The translations under genes and the position numbers were made by a program. Positions 1 through 8,465 of a DNA stretch of 64,000 nt are shown piece after piece. How positions within the stretch are numbered: position 1 is the first letter of the stretch; each line of letters starts with the position of its first letter. The stretch comes from Duganella sp. sic0402 (lineage in GTDB: Bacteria; Pseudomonadota; Gammaproteobacteria; Burkholderiales; Burkholderiaceae_D): NCBI RefSeq assembly GCF_019219065.1, contig NZ_JAHUWK010000010.1, positions 62,001 through 126,000 of the forward strand, given 5' to 3'. The notes under the pieces are model-generated. The model worked only from the letters and a program-made list of their open reading frames with translations, ran no database searches and had not been told where the DNA came from.

Positions 1-1
1 G

Positions 2-187
2 GAAGTCTCGCTGCATAACTTCCACACCATCGCCTCCGCTTGCGGCTACGCCGACGCCGGCTCCTTCCGCCGCCTGTTCCATCAGGCCACCGGCATGAAT
101 CCCAGCGTGTACCGGCAGCGCTTCACGCTGCGTGCGCGCCGGCCGCACTGGAAGGTGGAACAGAAATCGCAAAGGGCACTCGCATGA
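2..187 (+). CDS. AraC-type transcriptional regulator, C-terminal part (partial)
   Basis: An open frame enters from the left edge and ends at a TGA at 185-187, giving 61 residues. They match the second helix-turn-helix of AraC/XylS regulators: a 'IASACGYADAGSFRRLF' recognition segment followed by 'TGMNPSVYRQRF', the usual end of the domain. The spelling is closest to the GlxA-like group, whose N-terminal amidase-like domain would lie outside the window. The TGA overlaps the ATG of the MFS gene (ATGA), so the two are translationally coupled and the regulator probably controls the transporter. The ligand cannot be told from this fragment. Confidence 0.85.
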   Translation, partial: EVSLHNFHTIASACGYADAGSFRRLFHQATGMNPSVYRQRFTLRARRPHWKVEQKSQRALA

Positions 188-1572
188 GCCATGGCGCCAA
201 GATCCTGCATCTGCGCGGCGCGGCCGGCATGGACGCCATCTACCGCAAAGTCAGCTGGCGGCTGCTGCCGCTGCTGATGCTGTGCTACGCAGTGGCCTAC
301 CTGGACCGCGTCAACGTCGGCTACGCCAAACTGCACATGGGCGCCGAGCTGGATTTCAGCAACCAGGTATACGCCTGGGGTGCGGGCGCTTTCTTCGTCG
401 GCTACTGCCTGTTCGCCTTGCCGGTCAATCTGCTGCTGGAAAAAATCGGCGCGCGCAAGACGCTGCTGCGCATCATGCTGTGCTGGGGCGTCACCGCCGC
501 CGTTGGCGCCTTCGTGCGCGAGCCGGTGGAATTCTATGCGATCCGTTTTTTGCTCGGCATGTTTGAAGCGGGCTTCTTCCCCGGCGCGATCCTCTACCTG
601 ACCTACTGGTTTCCGTCCTCGCGGCGCGCACGCGTGATTGCCATCTTCGCTTCCGGCGCGCTGATGGGCGGCGTGCTGGCCGGGCCGCTGTGCGGCGCCA
701 CGCTGGACTATATGCACCAATTTGGCGACCTGAGTGGCTGGCAATGGATGCTGGTGCTGCAAGGACTGCCGGCTGCTTTGCTCGGCATCGTCGCCTGCTG
801 TTGGCTGGACGACAAGCCGCAGGATGCGCGCTGGCTGTCCTCGTTTGAACAGCAGATGATCGAACAGGACCTGGAGCGCGACGAGGAGGCGCTGAATGGC
901 AGCCCGTCCAGCGACGATGGCGAGCCACCATCCACCTTCGCCACCATCTGGTCGCTGCTGCGCGATCCCGCGATCGCCCTGCTGGCGGCGGCCAACCTGT
1001 TGCTGCTGGCCGCCAGCTACGCGCTGATGTTCTGGCTGCCGGTGCTGATGCAACGCTGGGGCGCTGGCGCCGCTATACAGCCCGGCCTGCTGACCGCGCT
1101 GCCCAATCTGGCCGGCGTGATCGGCATGATCGCCATCGGCTACGACTCCGACCGCCGGCGCGAGCGGCGCGGCCACTTCATCGCCTGCATGGTACTGGCC
1201 AGCGGCGGCCTCGGTCTGGCGATTGCCGCCGACAACAGTCTGGCGTGGTCGCTGGCCGGCATATCGGTGGCGTCGCTGGGCATCGCCGCCGCCGCGCCGC
1301 TGCTGGTGGCCATCCTCACCTCGCTGCTGAACCGCCGCCGCGCCGCCACCGGCATCGCGCTGGTGGGCAGCTTTGGCCTGCTGGGCGGCGCCTTCGGCCC
1401 TGCGCTCAGCGAGCATGTACAAGCCTGGGGCGACAGCGCGGCCCTGCTGGCGGCGCTGATCGTGCTATACCTGGCCGCCGGTGCGATCCTGCTGTGGGCC
1501 TTGCGCCTGGCGCCGCGCCGTGGCGGCCCCAATGCCGGCCATGGCCAAACCGACAAGATGGCCCGCAGCTAA
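184..1572 (+). CDS. MFS transporter, anion:cation symporter-like
   Basis: This 462-residue protein has about twelve hydrophobic segments and the hallmark 'YLDRVNVGYAKL' after the first, typical of the ACS branch of the major facilitator superfamily (tartrate, phthalate and hydroxyphenylacetate transporters). A charged cytoplasmic loop at about residues 220-255 separates the two six-helix halves. The ATG at 184 overlaps the stop of the AraC-type gene, which decides this start over the upstream in-frame ATG at 40. It probably imports an organic acid anion with protons across the inner membrane. The exact substrate is not readable from sequence. Confidence 0.88.
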   Translation: MSHGAKILHLRGAAGMDAIYRKVSWRLLPLLMLCYAVAYLDRVNVGYAKLHMGAELDFSNQVYAWGAGAFFVGYCLFALPVNLLLEKIGARKTLLRIMLCWGVTAAVGAFVREPVEFYAIRFLLGMFEAGFFPGAILYLTYWFPSSRRARVIAIFASGALMGGVLAGPLCGATLDYMHQFGDLSGWQWMLVLQGLPAALLGIVACCWLDDKPQDARWLSSFEQQMIEQDLERDEEALNGSPSSDDGEPPSTFATIWSLLRDPAIALLAAANLLLLAASYALMFWLPVLMQRWGAGAAIQPGLLTALPNLAGVIGMIAIGYDSDRRRERRGHFIACMVLASGGLGLAIAADNSLAWSLAGISVASLGIAAAAPLLVAILTSLLNRRRAATGIALVGSFGLLGGAFGPALSEHVQAWGDSAALLAALIVLYLAAGAILLWALRLAPRRGGPNAGHGQTDKMARS

Positions 1573-1644
1573 CGGTTGGGCTAAAATCGAGGACGCGCCG
1601 CGATCCGGCGCTCCCGTTCACCCAACCTACAAGCGAAACTACCG

Positions 1645-4005
1645 ATGCGTTTTGTACTGCCTCTTCTAGCGACTGCCATCGCGGCGAACGTCACCGCCAC
1701 TGCGGCGCCTACCGCCATCACACTCGATCAAACCATGGCCAATCCGGACTGGATCGGCAACCCGGTGGAATCCGCATGGTGGGGCTGGGATAGCCGCCAG
1801 ATCTACTTCAAGCAGAAACGCACCGGCTCCGTGGTGCGCGACACCTTCCAGATCAACGGTGGAGCCGCCAAGCGCGTGGAAGACAAGCAGCTGGCCAATC
1901 TCGATAGCGACAATCCGGTCTACAACCGCGAACGCACGCGCGCCATTCTGCTGCGCAATGGCGACCTGTTTGAGCGCGACCTGAAAACCGGCGCGCTGAC
2001 GCAGATCGTGCGCGGCACCACGGCCGCATCGGACGCTCAGTACGCCGCCGACGGCAACCATATACAGTTCCGCGTCGGCAGCGACTGGTTCAGCTGGAGC
2101 CGCAGCGAGCGCCTGGTGTCGCCGGTCGCGCTGCTGCGCACCGCCAAAGATCCTGAGGCCGCACCAGACGCCGACTTCCGCCGCGACCTGCAGCTGCGCC
2201 TGATCTCGACGCTGGCGCGCCAGAAGCAGGAAAAGGATGAAAGCCGCGACCAGCGCAACGCCGACCGCGCCGCCGACGCGACCCGCGCGCCGCTGCCGAT
2301 CTACCTGGGCGAGAAAGTCACCATCGAAACCAGCTCGCTGTCGCCGGACGGCCGCTATCTGCTGGTGGTCACCGCCGTCAAGGACGGCGACAAGCGCAAG
2401 GTCGGCAAGATGCCGAAGTACGTCACCGAATCCGGCTACGAGGAAACCGACGATGAGCGCAAACGCGTCAGCGAAGCCGGCCCGCTCAAGCACGAACTAA
2501 AACTGGTGGATGTCGCCACGCGCAAGATCACCGAGCTGTCGCTGGACGATCTGCCGGGCATCAAGGAAGACCCGCTGGCCGCGATGCGCGCCGCGCAAAA
2601 GCTGGACCCGCTGAAAGGCAATCGCGGTGTGCGATTTGAAGGCCGCGAAGAATCAATACGCTGGAGCGCCAACGGTGCGCGCGTCGCCGTGATGGCGCAG
2701 GCGATCGACAACAAGGACCGCTGGATCGCCGGCGTCGACCTGGCAGCCGCCAAGCTGAAACCGCTGCACCGCCTGAGCGACGCTGCGTGGGTCAACAATC
2801 GCGGCAACGACTTCGGCTGGCAGCCCGACAACAGCACGCTGTGGTACGAGTCGGAAGAGAGCGGCTACTCGCACCTCTACCTGCAAACGCCGGACGGCAA
2901 GGCGCGCGCGATCACCTCGGGCAAATGGGAAGAGTCCAACGTCAACTGGTCGGCTGACGGCCAGACCGCCTACTTCATGTGCAATCCCAAACTGCCCGGC
3001 ACCTATGAAGTCTGCTCGACCAGCGCCAAGGACGGCGCGGTCAAGGAACTGACCACGCTGGGCGGCGTCGAAAGCTTCGCGCTGTCGCCGGATGGCCGCA
3101 AGCTCTTGGTGCGCTATTCCACCGCCTACATGCCGGCGCAGATCGGTACTGTCAGCAGCAGCGGCGGCGCGGTCACCCAGCTGACCGACACCCGCAGCGC
3201 CGAATTCAAGGCGCGCGAGTGGATACAGCCTGAAATCGTCGCCGTGCCATCGACGCATGGTGCCGATCCGGTCTGGGCCAAGCTGTATCGCCCGGCCAAG
3301 CTGGAAGCCGGTAAAAAATACCCGGTAGTGATGTTCGTCCACGGCGCCGGCTACCTGCAAAATGTCACCAAGCGCTATCCGGTCTACTTCCGCGAACAGA
3401 TGTTCCACAACCTGCTGGTGCAGCAGGGTTACATCGTGCTGGACATGGACTACCGCGCCTCACTGGGCTACGGGCGCAACTGGCGCACCGCCATCTACCG
3501 CCAGATGGGCCATCCGGAACTGGAAGACTACGTCGATGGCCTGAACTGGATGGTGGCCAACCAGCAGGGTGACGCCAAGAACGTCGGCATCTACGGCGGC
3601 AGCTATGGTGGCTTCATGACCTTCATGGCGCTGCTGCGCGCACCGGATCAGTTCAAGTCCGGCGCGGCGCTGCGCCCGGTCACCGACTGGACCACCTACA
3701 ACCACGAGTACACCGCCAACATCCTCAACTCGCCGGAGCTGGACCCGGAAGCATACAAAGTCTCGTCGCCGATCGAATATGCGGACAAGCTGAAAGGCCA
3801 CATCCTGATCGCGCACGGCATGATCGATGATAACGTGTTCTACCAGGATTCGGTGCGCATGGCGCAGCGCTTCATCGAACTGAAGAAAGACAACTGGGAA
3901 CTGGCGTCGTATCCGCTGGAGCGTCACGGCTTCGTGCATCCGGAAGCGTGGTACGACGAATACCGCCGCATCTACCAGCTGTTTGAACGCACCCTGAAAC
4001 AATAA
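1645..4005 (+). CDS. S9 family prolyl oligopeptidase (DPP4-like), secreted
   Basis: The 786-residue protein opens with a Sec signal peptide (about residues 1-22, ending near ATAA). A long beta-propeller-like region follows, then an alpha/beta-hydrolase domain from about residue 540. The S9 triad is visible: Ser653 in 'GGSYGGF', Asp728 in 'HGMIDDN' and His761 in 'ERHGF'. Length and order fit dipeptidyl-peptidase IV-like members of clan SC, which release dipeptides or short peptides in the periplasm or outside. It ends 11 bases before the amylase-family gene and probably shares its transcript. The bond specificity is inferred from family only. Confidence 0.9.
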   Translation: MRFVLPLLATAIAANVTATAAPTAITLDQTMANPDWIGNPVESAWWGWDSRQIYFKQKRTGSVVRDTFQINGGAAKRVEDKQLANLDSDNPVYNRERTRAILLRNGDLFERDLKTGALTQIVRGTTAASDAQYAADGNHIQFRVGSDWFSWSRSERLVSPVALLRTAKDPEAAPDADFRRDLQLRLISTLARQKQEKDESRDQRNADRAADATRAPLPIYLGEKVTIETSSLSPDGRYLLVVTAVKDGDKRKVGKMPKYVTESGYEETDDERKRVSEAGPLKHELKLVDVATRKITELSLDDLPGIKEDPLAAMRAAQKLDPLKGNRGVRFEGREESIRWSANGARVAVMAQAIDNKDRWIAGVDLAAAKLKPLHRLSDAAWVNNRGNDFGWQPDNSTLWYESEESGYSHLYLQTPDGKARAITSGKWEESNVNWSADGQTAYFMCNPKLPGTYEVCSTSAKDGAVKELTTLGGVESFALSPDGRKLLVRYSTAYMPAQIGTVSSSGGAVTQLTDTRSAEFKAREWIQPEIVAVPSTHGADPVWAKLYRPAKLEAGKKYPVVMFVHGAGYLQNVTKRYPVYFREQMFHNLLVQQGYIVLDMDYRASLGYGRNWRTAIYRQMGHPELEDYVDGLNWMVANQQGDAKNVGIYGGSYGGFMTFMALLRAPDQFKSGAALRPVTDWTTYNHEYTANILNSPELDPEAYKVSSPIEYADKLKGHILIAHGMIDDNVFYQDSVRMAQRFIELKKDNWELASYPLERHGFVHPEAWYDEYRRIYQLFERTLKQ

Positions 4006-4016
4006 ACAGGAGAGTT

Positions 4017-5312
4017 ATGAAAAAGCTTGCCGCTTCGCTGATACTGGCGACGTTATTCACCACTGCCGCCCATGCCGAACCAAAACATCCGGCATGGTCG
4101 CGCAGCTCCAATGTGTATGAAGTCAACCTGCGCCAGTACAGCCAGGACGGCACGCTGAACGCGTTCACAGCCACGCTGCCGCGCCTCAAGCAACTGGGCG
4201 TGGACATCATCTGGCTGATGCCCTTGCATCCGATCGGCGAACAAAACCGCAAGGGTGCGCTGGGCAGCTACTACGCGGTGAAGGACTACCGCGCGGTCAA
4301 TCCGGAATTCGGCAGCGTTGACGATGTGCGCAAGCTGGTCAAACAGGCGCACGCGCTGGGCATGCATGTGATCCTCGACTGGGTGGGCAACCACACCGCC
4401 TGGGATCATCCATGGGCCACCGAGCATCCTGACTGGTACAAGAAAAACGACAAGGGCGAAATCGCCGCCGTCAGCTTCAAGAACGGCGCCGGTGAAACCG
4501 AGGAATGGGCCGACGTGATCGGCCTCGATTTCGGCAACAAGGCATTGTGGCCGGCGATGACCTCGGCGATGGCGTTCTGGGTCAAGGACGTGGGCGTGGA
4601 CGGCTTCCGCGCCGATGCGGCGGGCATGGTGCCGAGCGAGTTCTGGGAACAGGCGCGCGCGCAGCTGGATAAAATCAAGCCGGTGTTCATGCTGGCCGAA
4701 GCCGACGATCCGGCGCTGCACGCCAAAGCCTTCGACGCCAGCTACGACTGGACGCTGAACGGCATCATGAAAAAAATCGGCAAAGGCCAGGCCGGCGCCG
4801 CCGAACTGCGTGCCTACATCAGCAGCCCCGCCAAGAGCTATGCGCGCGACAGCTACCGCCTGCAATTCACCAGCAACCACGACATCAACTCGTGGGAAGG
4901 CACGGACCGCGAATTGTATGGCAACGCATGGGGCGCGATGGCGGTACTGAGCTACACGCTGCCGGGCATCCCGCTGGTCTACAACGGCCAGGAAGCACGG
5001 CTGGACAAGAAACTGGCGTTCTTCGAGAAAGATACTATCGACTGGAAGAACTACGAGCTGGAAGGCTTCTTCGCCGGCCTGAACGCGCTGAAGAAGCAGA
5101 ACCAGGCGCTGTGGAATGGCGCTGCGGGCGGCGCGGTGCAGCTGCTGGATGTCGGCAACGAGCAGCTGTTTGCCTTCAAACGCCAGCAGGGCGCCAACCA
5201 TGTGCGGGTGATCGTCAACCCGACCGGTCTGCCGCAGAAATACAAGCTGGCCGGCGACGGCGGCCCCGCCACCATCAAACCCTGGCGCTGGCGCATTATC
5301 GTCCCTGATTGA
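4017..5312 (+). CDS. GH13 alpha-amylase family glycosidase, secreted
   Basis: The 431-residue protein starts after a good ribosome site (AGGAGAG, 4 bases before the ATG) and carries a signal peptide ending at 'TAAHAEP'. All GH13 regions are visible in the barrel: 'DWVGNHT' (region I), 'VDGFRADAAG' with nucleophile Asp200, 'FMLAEADD' with acid/base Glu228, and 'FTSNHDINSW' with Asp289. It is short for the family, with only a small beta domain after the barrel. It should cleave alpha-glucosidic bonds of maltodextrins or starch in the periplasm. Product specificity is not determined. A strong terminator follows. Confidence 0.9.
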   Translation: MKKLAASLILATLFTTAAHAEPKHPAWSRSSNVYEVNLRQYSQDGTLNAFTATLPRLKQLGVDIIWLMPLHPIGEQNRKGALGSYYAVKDYRAVNPEFGSVDDVRKLVKQAHALGMHVILDWVGNHTAWDHPWATEHPDWYKKNDKGEIAAVSFKNGAGETEEWADVIGLDFGNKALWPAMTSAMAFWVKDVGVDGFRADAAGMVPSEFWEQARAQLDKIKPVFMLAEADDPALHAKAFDASYDWTLNGIMKKIGKGQAGAAELRAYISSPAKSYARDSYRLQFTSNHDINSWEGTDRELYGNAWGAMAVLSYTLPGIPLVYNGQEARLDKKLAFFEKDTIDWKNYELEGFFAGLNALKKQNQALWNGAAGGAVQLLDVGNEQLFAFKRQQGANHVRVIVNPTGLPQKYKLAGDGGPATIKPWRWRIIVPD

Positions 5313-5314
5313 AC

Positions 5315-5341
5315 AAAAGCGGCCTCGCGGCCGCTTTTTTT
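5315..5341. terminator. Intrinsic terminator, bidirectional
   Basis: GCGGCC and GGCCGC arms around a TCGC loop are flanked by AAAA on the left and a run of seven T on the right. It ends transcription from both the amylase-family gene (+) and the M20 peptidase gene (-), whose stop codon sits in the hairpin's 3' flank. Confidence 0.9.
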
Positions 5342-6740
5342 ATTCCGTCGCCAAACGCTTAGCCAGACGGTACAAATACTCCTGACCGTCGTACAGCGAC
5401 TTGACGCGGATGTGCTCATTCAAGCCATGCGCACCGCTGCCCTCCGGGCCATGGAACATGCCACTGATGCCATAGGTCCAGATCCCCGCGTTGTTGAGGA
5501 AGCGTCCATCGGTGCCGCCGGTCGACATGGTCGGTATCACCGGCACGCCCGGCCACATATCGTTGCTGATCTCTTCCACCGCCTTCATCAGCGCAGGCGT
5601 CATCGGCGGCATACTGCTCTCGATGCCTTCACCGATGCGGGTGATCTTGATCTTGTCGTCGGCCAGCACGCGCTGCAGCGTGGCCTGCACATCGGCGATT
5701 GGCTCGCCCGGCAGGATGCGGCAGTTGACGGTGGCGCGCGCGCGTTGCGGCAATGCGTTGTCGGCATGGCCGGCGTCAACCTTGGTCGCCACGCAGGTGG
5801 TGCGCACGGTGGAGTTGTGCACCGGGCTGACCGCATACAGCCGCTCCAGCGCCGACTGGTCCGGCGGATCTTGCAGGATCGCCTTCATATCTTCCGCTAC
5901 CTGGCCTTTTTCGATGGCCGACATGCGCTCGTAGAAGGCGCGCGTTACCGGCGACAGCTTGAACGGGAAAGAGAACTGGCCGAGGCGCGACAGGCCGTCC
6001 GTCAAACGGTAGATGGCATTTTCTTTCGGCGGCGCCGAGCTATGGCCACCGGGATTGGTCACCTCCAGCTGGAAGCTCTGATAAGTCTTCTCGCCCGCCT
6101 GAATGCCATGGCGCACCGGCTTACCCTCCTTGTCCAGCAAGCCGCCGCCGCCCTCGTTCAGCACGATCTCGGCATCAACCAGCGCGCGGTGATGATTGAC
6201 CAGGTATTCGGCGCCGTCGAAATCGGACGGCACCAGTTCCTCATCGCAGGTCAGCGCCATGATGATGTCGCGCTTCAGCGGCAGCTTTTCTTTTTTGTAC
6301 AGCAGCATATTGTTGACGAAGGCGGAGGCCATGGCCTTGTCGTCCGACGCGCCGCGCGCATAGAACATGCCGTTTTCCTCCACCAGCTTGAACGGATCGC
6401 GCTCCCAGTCCTCGCGCTTGGCCTCGACCACGTCGATGTGGGCCAGCAGCAGCAGCGGTTTCTTGCTGCCGTCGCCTTTCAGGCGCGCCACCAGATTGCC
6501 TTTTTTGGGGCCGCCGGGCGGAATGATGATCTGCAGTTCACTGTCCTTGAAACCGCCGGCTTTCAGGCGCTTGGCCATCTTTTGCGCGGCCAAGGTACAG
6601 GAGCCGACCGAATTGGTGGTATTGGTCTCCACCAGCTCCTGATAGATGGAGCGCATCTGCTTCTGCACCGGCGTCAGCTCGGCGCTATGCGCCACGCCCG
6701 CCACCGCCAAACCTGCTAACCACCAAGCCGCCTTCTTCAT
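5340..6740 (-). CDS. M20/M25/M40 family metallopeptidase, exported
   Basis: The 466-residue protein has a signal peptide (about residues 1-20, ending HSA) and the two-zinc M20 fold. Visible ligands are His101 and the neighbouring Asp103 ('LLAHIDVV'), the bridging Asp133 in 'RGASDDK', and the catalytic Glu167 in 'TCDEEL'. A dimerisation domain follows from about residue 220, where 'GGHSSAPP' starts the usual lid. M20 peptidases hydrolyse dipeptides, N-acyl amino acids or aminoacyl amides. With the S9 enzyme at 1645 it would complete periplasmic breakdown of peptides. AGGGGAA precedes the ATG. The individual substrate is unknown. Confidence 0.9.
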   Translation of the reverse strand: MKKAAWWLAGLAVAGVAHSAELTPVQKQMRSIYQELVETNTTNSVGSCTLAAQKMAKRLKAGGFKDSELQIIIPPGGPKKGNLVARLKGDGSKKPLLLLAHIDVVEAKREDWERDPFKLVEENGMFYARGASDDKAMASAFVNNMLLYKKEKLPLKRDIIMALTCDEELVPSDFDGAEYLVNHHRALVDAEIVLNEGGGGLLDKEGKPVRHGIQAGEKTYQSFQLEVTNPGGHSSAPPKENAIYRLTDGLSRLGQFSFPFKLSPVTRAFYERMSAIEKGQVAEDMKAILQDPPDQSALERLYAVSPVHNSTVRTTCVATKVDAGHADNALPQRARATVNCRILPGEPIADVQATLQRVLADDKIKITRIGEGIESSMPPMTPALMKAVEEISNDMWPGVPVIPTMSTGGTDGRFLNNAGIWTYGISGMFHGPEGSGAHGLNEHIRVKSLYDGQEYLYRLAKRLATE

Positions 6741-6822
6741 AGTTCCCCTGTCAGATGAGATTGCTTAATCGTCAAATTTAACTCTCGTCCATGGCGCTGT
6801 CAACAAAAGTGCAAGCAGGCCC

Positions 6823-6852
6823 TTGCCAAACCACGGAACGGGTCGCTATAAT
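6823..6852 (+). promoter_or_regulatory. Sigma-70 promoter of tRNA-Phe
   Basis: A TTGCCA -35 box (6823-6828) and a consensus TATAAT -10 box (6847-6852) are separated by 18 bases. The expected start of transcription lies at about 6859, just ahead of the mature tRNA. Confidence 0.75.
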
Positions 6853-6862
6853 TGCGGCCCTT

Positions 6863-6938
6863 GGCCTGGTAGCTCAGTTGGTAGAGCAGAGGATTGAAAA
6901 TCCTTGTGTCGGTGGTTCGATTCCGCCCCGGGCCACCA
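6863..6938 (+). tRNA. tRNA-Phe (GAA)
   Basis: A 76-base cloverleaf reads GGCCTGG at the 5' acceptor strand and CCGGGCC at the 3' strand, with one T-G pair. CCA is encoded. The anticodon stem GAGGA/TCCTT holds the loop TTGAAAA, so the anticodon is GAA for phenylalanine. The T-loop contains GGTTCGATTCC. The gene stands alone with its own promoter and terminator. Confidence 0.97.
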
Positions 6939-6952
6939 AGAATATCCTAAGC

Positions 6953-6987
6953 AAAACGCCGATCTGTGAAGGTCGGCGTTTTTGTTT
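6953..6987 (+). terminator. Intrinsic terminator after tRNA-Phe
   Basis: AAAACGCCGA pairs with TCGGCGTTTT around a ten-base loop, followed by TGTTTTTG. It lies 14 bases past the tRNA CCA end. Confidence 0.85.
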
Positions 6988-7073
6988 TTGCGGCGTAAAG
7001 TCCTTGTGTCGGGATATTTCCGGTAACTGAGAACTACATCGACTACTTAGGAGTCCAGTGAAAGAGGGCATCC

Positions 7074-7460
7074 TCATCTTCGCTCAAAGCCTGTGCGTTT
7101 GCTGGCCGGATTGACCCTCTCGAATGGACCCTCCCTCCAGGTCCTCGCGAACGCCGCGACCCTGTCGTAAGACCCCTCGAACCCCAATTCCTTTAAGTCC
7201 TCGTGGATCTGTTTCAGCGTGCGCCGCTGCTTGCGCGATCGCGCCGCCTCGGTCTTGAGCATCGCCGAAAGTTGGAAGGCGTATTGGTCGATGGCGCGCT
7301 TGGAGCGCCGCTCGGCGTAGGCCGGCTCTATGGTTTCCGAGCGCAGGTAGCGCCGGACGGTGTTTCGCGAGATGCCCAAACGCCTGGCGATCTCTCTCAA
7401 GGGGATCTGGTCACGAATGTGCCAGCGTCGAATAATGCCTAGTAATGCCACGTCGATCAC
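7074..7460 (-). pseudogene. istA: IS21-family transposase IstA, N-terminal remnant
   Basis: The frame encodes 128 residues. They are the N-terminal part of IstA: a helix-turn-helix ('LREIARRLGISRNTVRRYL') and a basic linker reaching 'FARTWREGPFERVN'. Intact IstA has roughly 500 residues, with a DDE integrase core after this point. Here the core is lost and the frame closes after 13 more residues. No istB helper lies downstream. It cannot transpose by itself. Family assignment rests on the N-terminal domain and the terminal repeats at 7505-7562. Confidence 0.85.
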
Positions 7461-7493
7461 TCCAATTCCCCGCTCAATGTCTTGAGCAGGATT

Positions 7494-7567
7494 GTGTCTT
7501 ATACGTGGGTCAAATTCGTTTGCAAATTATGCGGCAAAGTGGGTCAGATTTCGCTGCAAATCAACAA
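7494..7567 (-). mobile_element. istA: IS21-type terminal region with repeated transposase sites
   Basis: Just upstream of the istA remnant are two spaced copies of a 24-base motif beginning GTGGGTCA and ending TGCAAAT (7505-7528 and 7539-7562). IS21 elements carry such multiple inner repeats at each end, bound by IstA. The outer boundary is probably near 7566, where TG on the element strand would start it. The other end is missing, so only the istA-proximal end survives. Confidence 0.65.
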
Positions 7568-7744
7568 TCATTCTTTAACTCGTTTATTGTTGGTTTTTGA
7601 CAGCTCGCCATCGGCCAGTCCGGAGCTTATTTCTGACATACAGGTGACAGAGTGTGCTGTACCGCCAGTTCTGTATAAGCTTGCGTTGGTAATGCCATTC
7701 GGTTTGATAGCACATAAGAACGCCGAGGCAGCCGAATCAAATCG

Positions 7745-8284
7745 TTATGGCAACACAAATTGATGAACATCTAGAGGATCATTCGGTCTACCGTGTTTTT
7801 GCAGGAAATCGGCTGCGTTTCTTTCATTCAGCCGAATACATTGCACCGGGCGGTAATATCCGTTCATTTGCTCGACGCTCCGGGAAAAAAGTCCGCTCTC
7901 CACAAAGGCGTCCACCACAGCCGTGGTAGCCTGCATTGTATTCTTGTAAGGTGAATCCGTTGGCAGGAAACAGCGCCGTACGATTGCATCTAGACCGTTT
8001 AGAGCGTCTCCCTCAAAATTCTCATAAGCTTGGCGGCGCTTATTGATAGCGAGCACAGAGATCGTCCCACGACGCATCCAGGCATCCACAAACCGTACCA
8101 AATCAATCTGCGCGCCCTGCCCGCCATGCGGCAGTCGAATGAATCGCCCATCGACGCTAAGCATGGAGTCCGAAGCAGATACATCAGGCTCTCCAACAGT
8201 ACCAGCGTGACTGCGTAAATATTCAGCATAAGGAATAACGACGAAAGCTGGCTTACCTTCAATGTCATTGATAAATTGTGGCAT
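7745..8284 (-). CDS. Hypothetical protein with antitoxin-like N-terminus
   Basis: I do not recognise this 179-residue protein. Its first 25 residues ('MPQFINDIEGKPAFVVIPYA' onward) resemble the short beta-strand start of Phd/YefM-like or HTH antitoxins, which often read 'GKPxFaVIPyaEY'. The rest has no motif I can name and no membrane segment. Base composition is clearly less GC-rich than the neighbours, and the gene lies beside an IS21 remnant and a tRNA gene, so horizontal acquisition is likely. No partner toxin gene is adjacent. The start is the first ATG; no strong ribosome site is obvious. Confidence 0.55.
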   Translation of the reverse strand: MPQFINDIEGKPAFVVIPYAEYLRSHAGTVGEPDVSASDSMLSVDGRFIRLPHGGQGAQIDLVRFVDAWMRRGTISVLAINKRRQAYENFEGDALNGLDAIVRRCFLPTDSPYKNTMQATTAVVDAFVESGLFSRSVEQMNGYYRPVQCIRLNERNAADFLQKHGRPNDPLDVHQFVLP

Positions 8285-8465
8285 AACGTTTCCGTTTCAT
8301 TTATTTACAGCGAAATTTACACTGAAAACAATGAAAAATCCAGCCTTTTTTCGGAGATCAGAGTTTTGCTTGTTACCAACAATCTATAATTAGTTGCAAA
8401 GTGAATCGCCCTCCCCTGAAAACGGCGAAACCGGCAATTGCAGCGGAGCGAAATAAACGGTCTGC
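8285..8465. other. Non-coding, AT-rich spacer
   Basis: This 181-base stretch separates the unrecognised gene from the serine hydrolase gene. It is AT-rich and holds a direct repeat of TGTAAAT (minus strand, near 8310-8325) close to the start of the 7745-8284 gene. I see no convincing terminator or RNA gene. Confidence 0.4.

Noticed and set aside
82..1422. Long minus-strand open frame opposite the MFS gene
   Set aside because: It is a GC-rich shadow with Gln/Ala/Arg-heavy nonsense composition; the plus-strand frame has clear MFS helices.
6791..7030. Plus-strand frame of 79 codons across the tRNA gene
   Set aside because: It reads through the tRNA-Phe cloverleaf and its terminator, so it is not a gene.
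7482..7763. 93-codon plus-strand frame in the IS21 end region
   Set aside because: It crosses the IS terminal repeats into unrelated sequence and has no family features or ribosome site.
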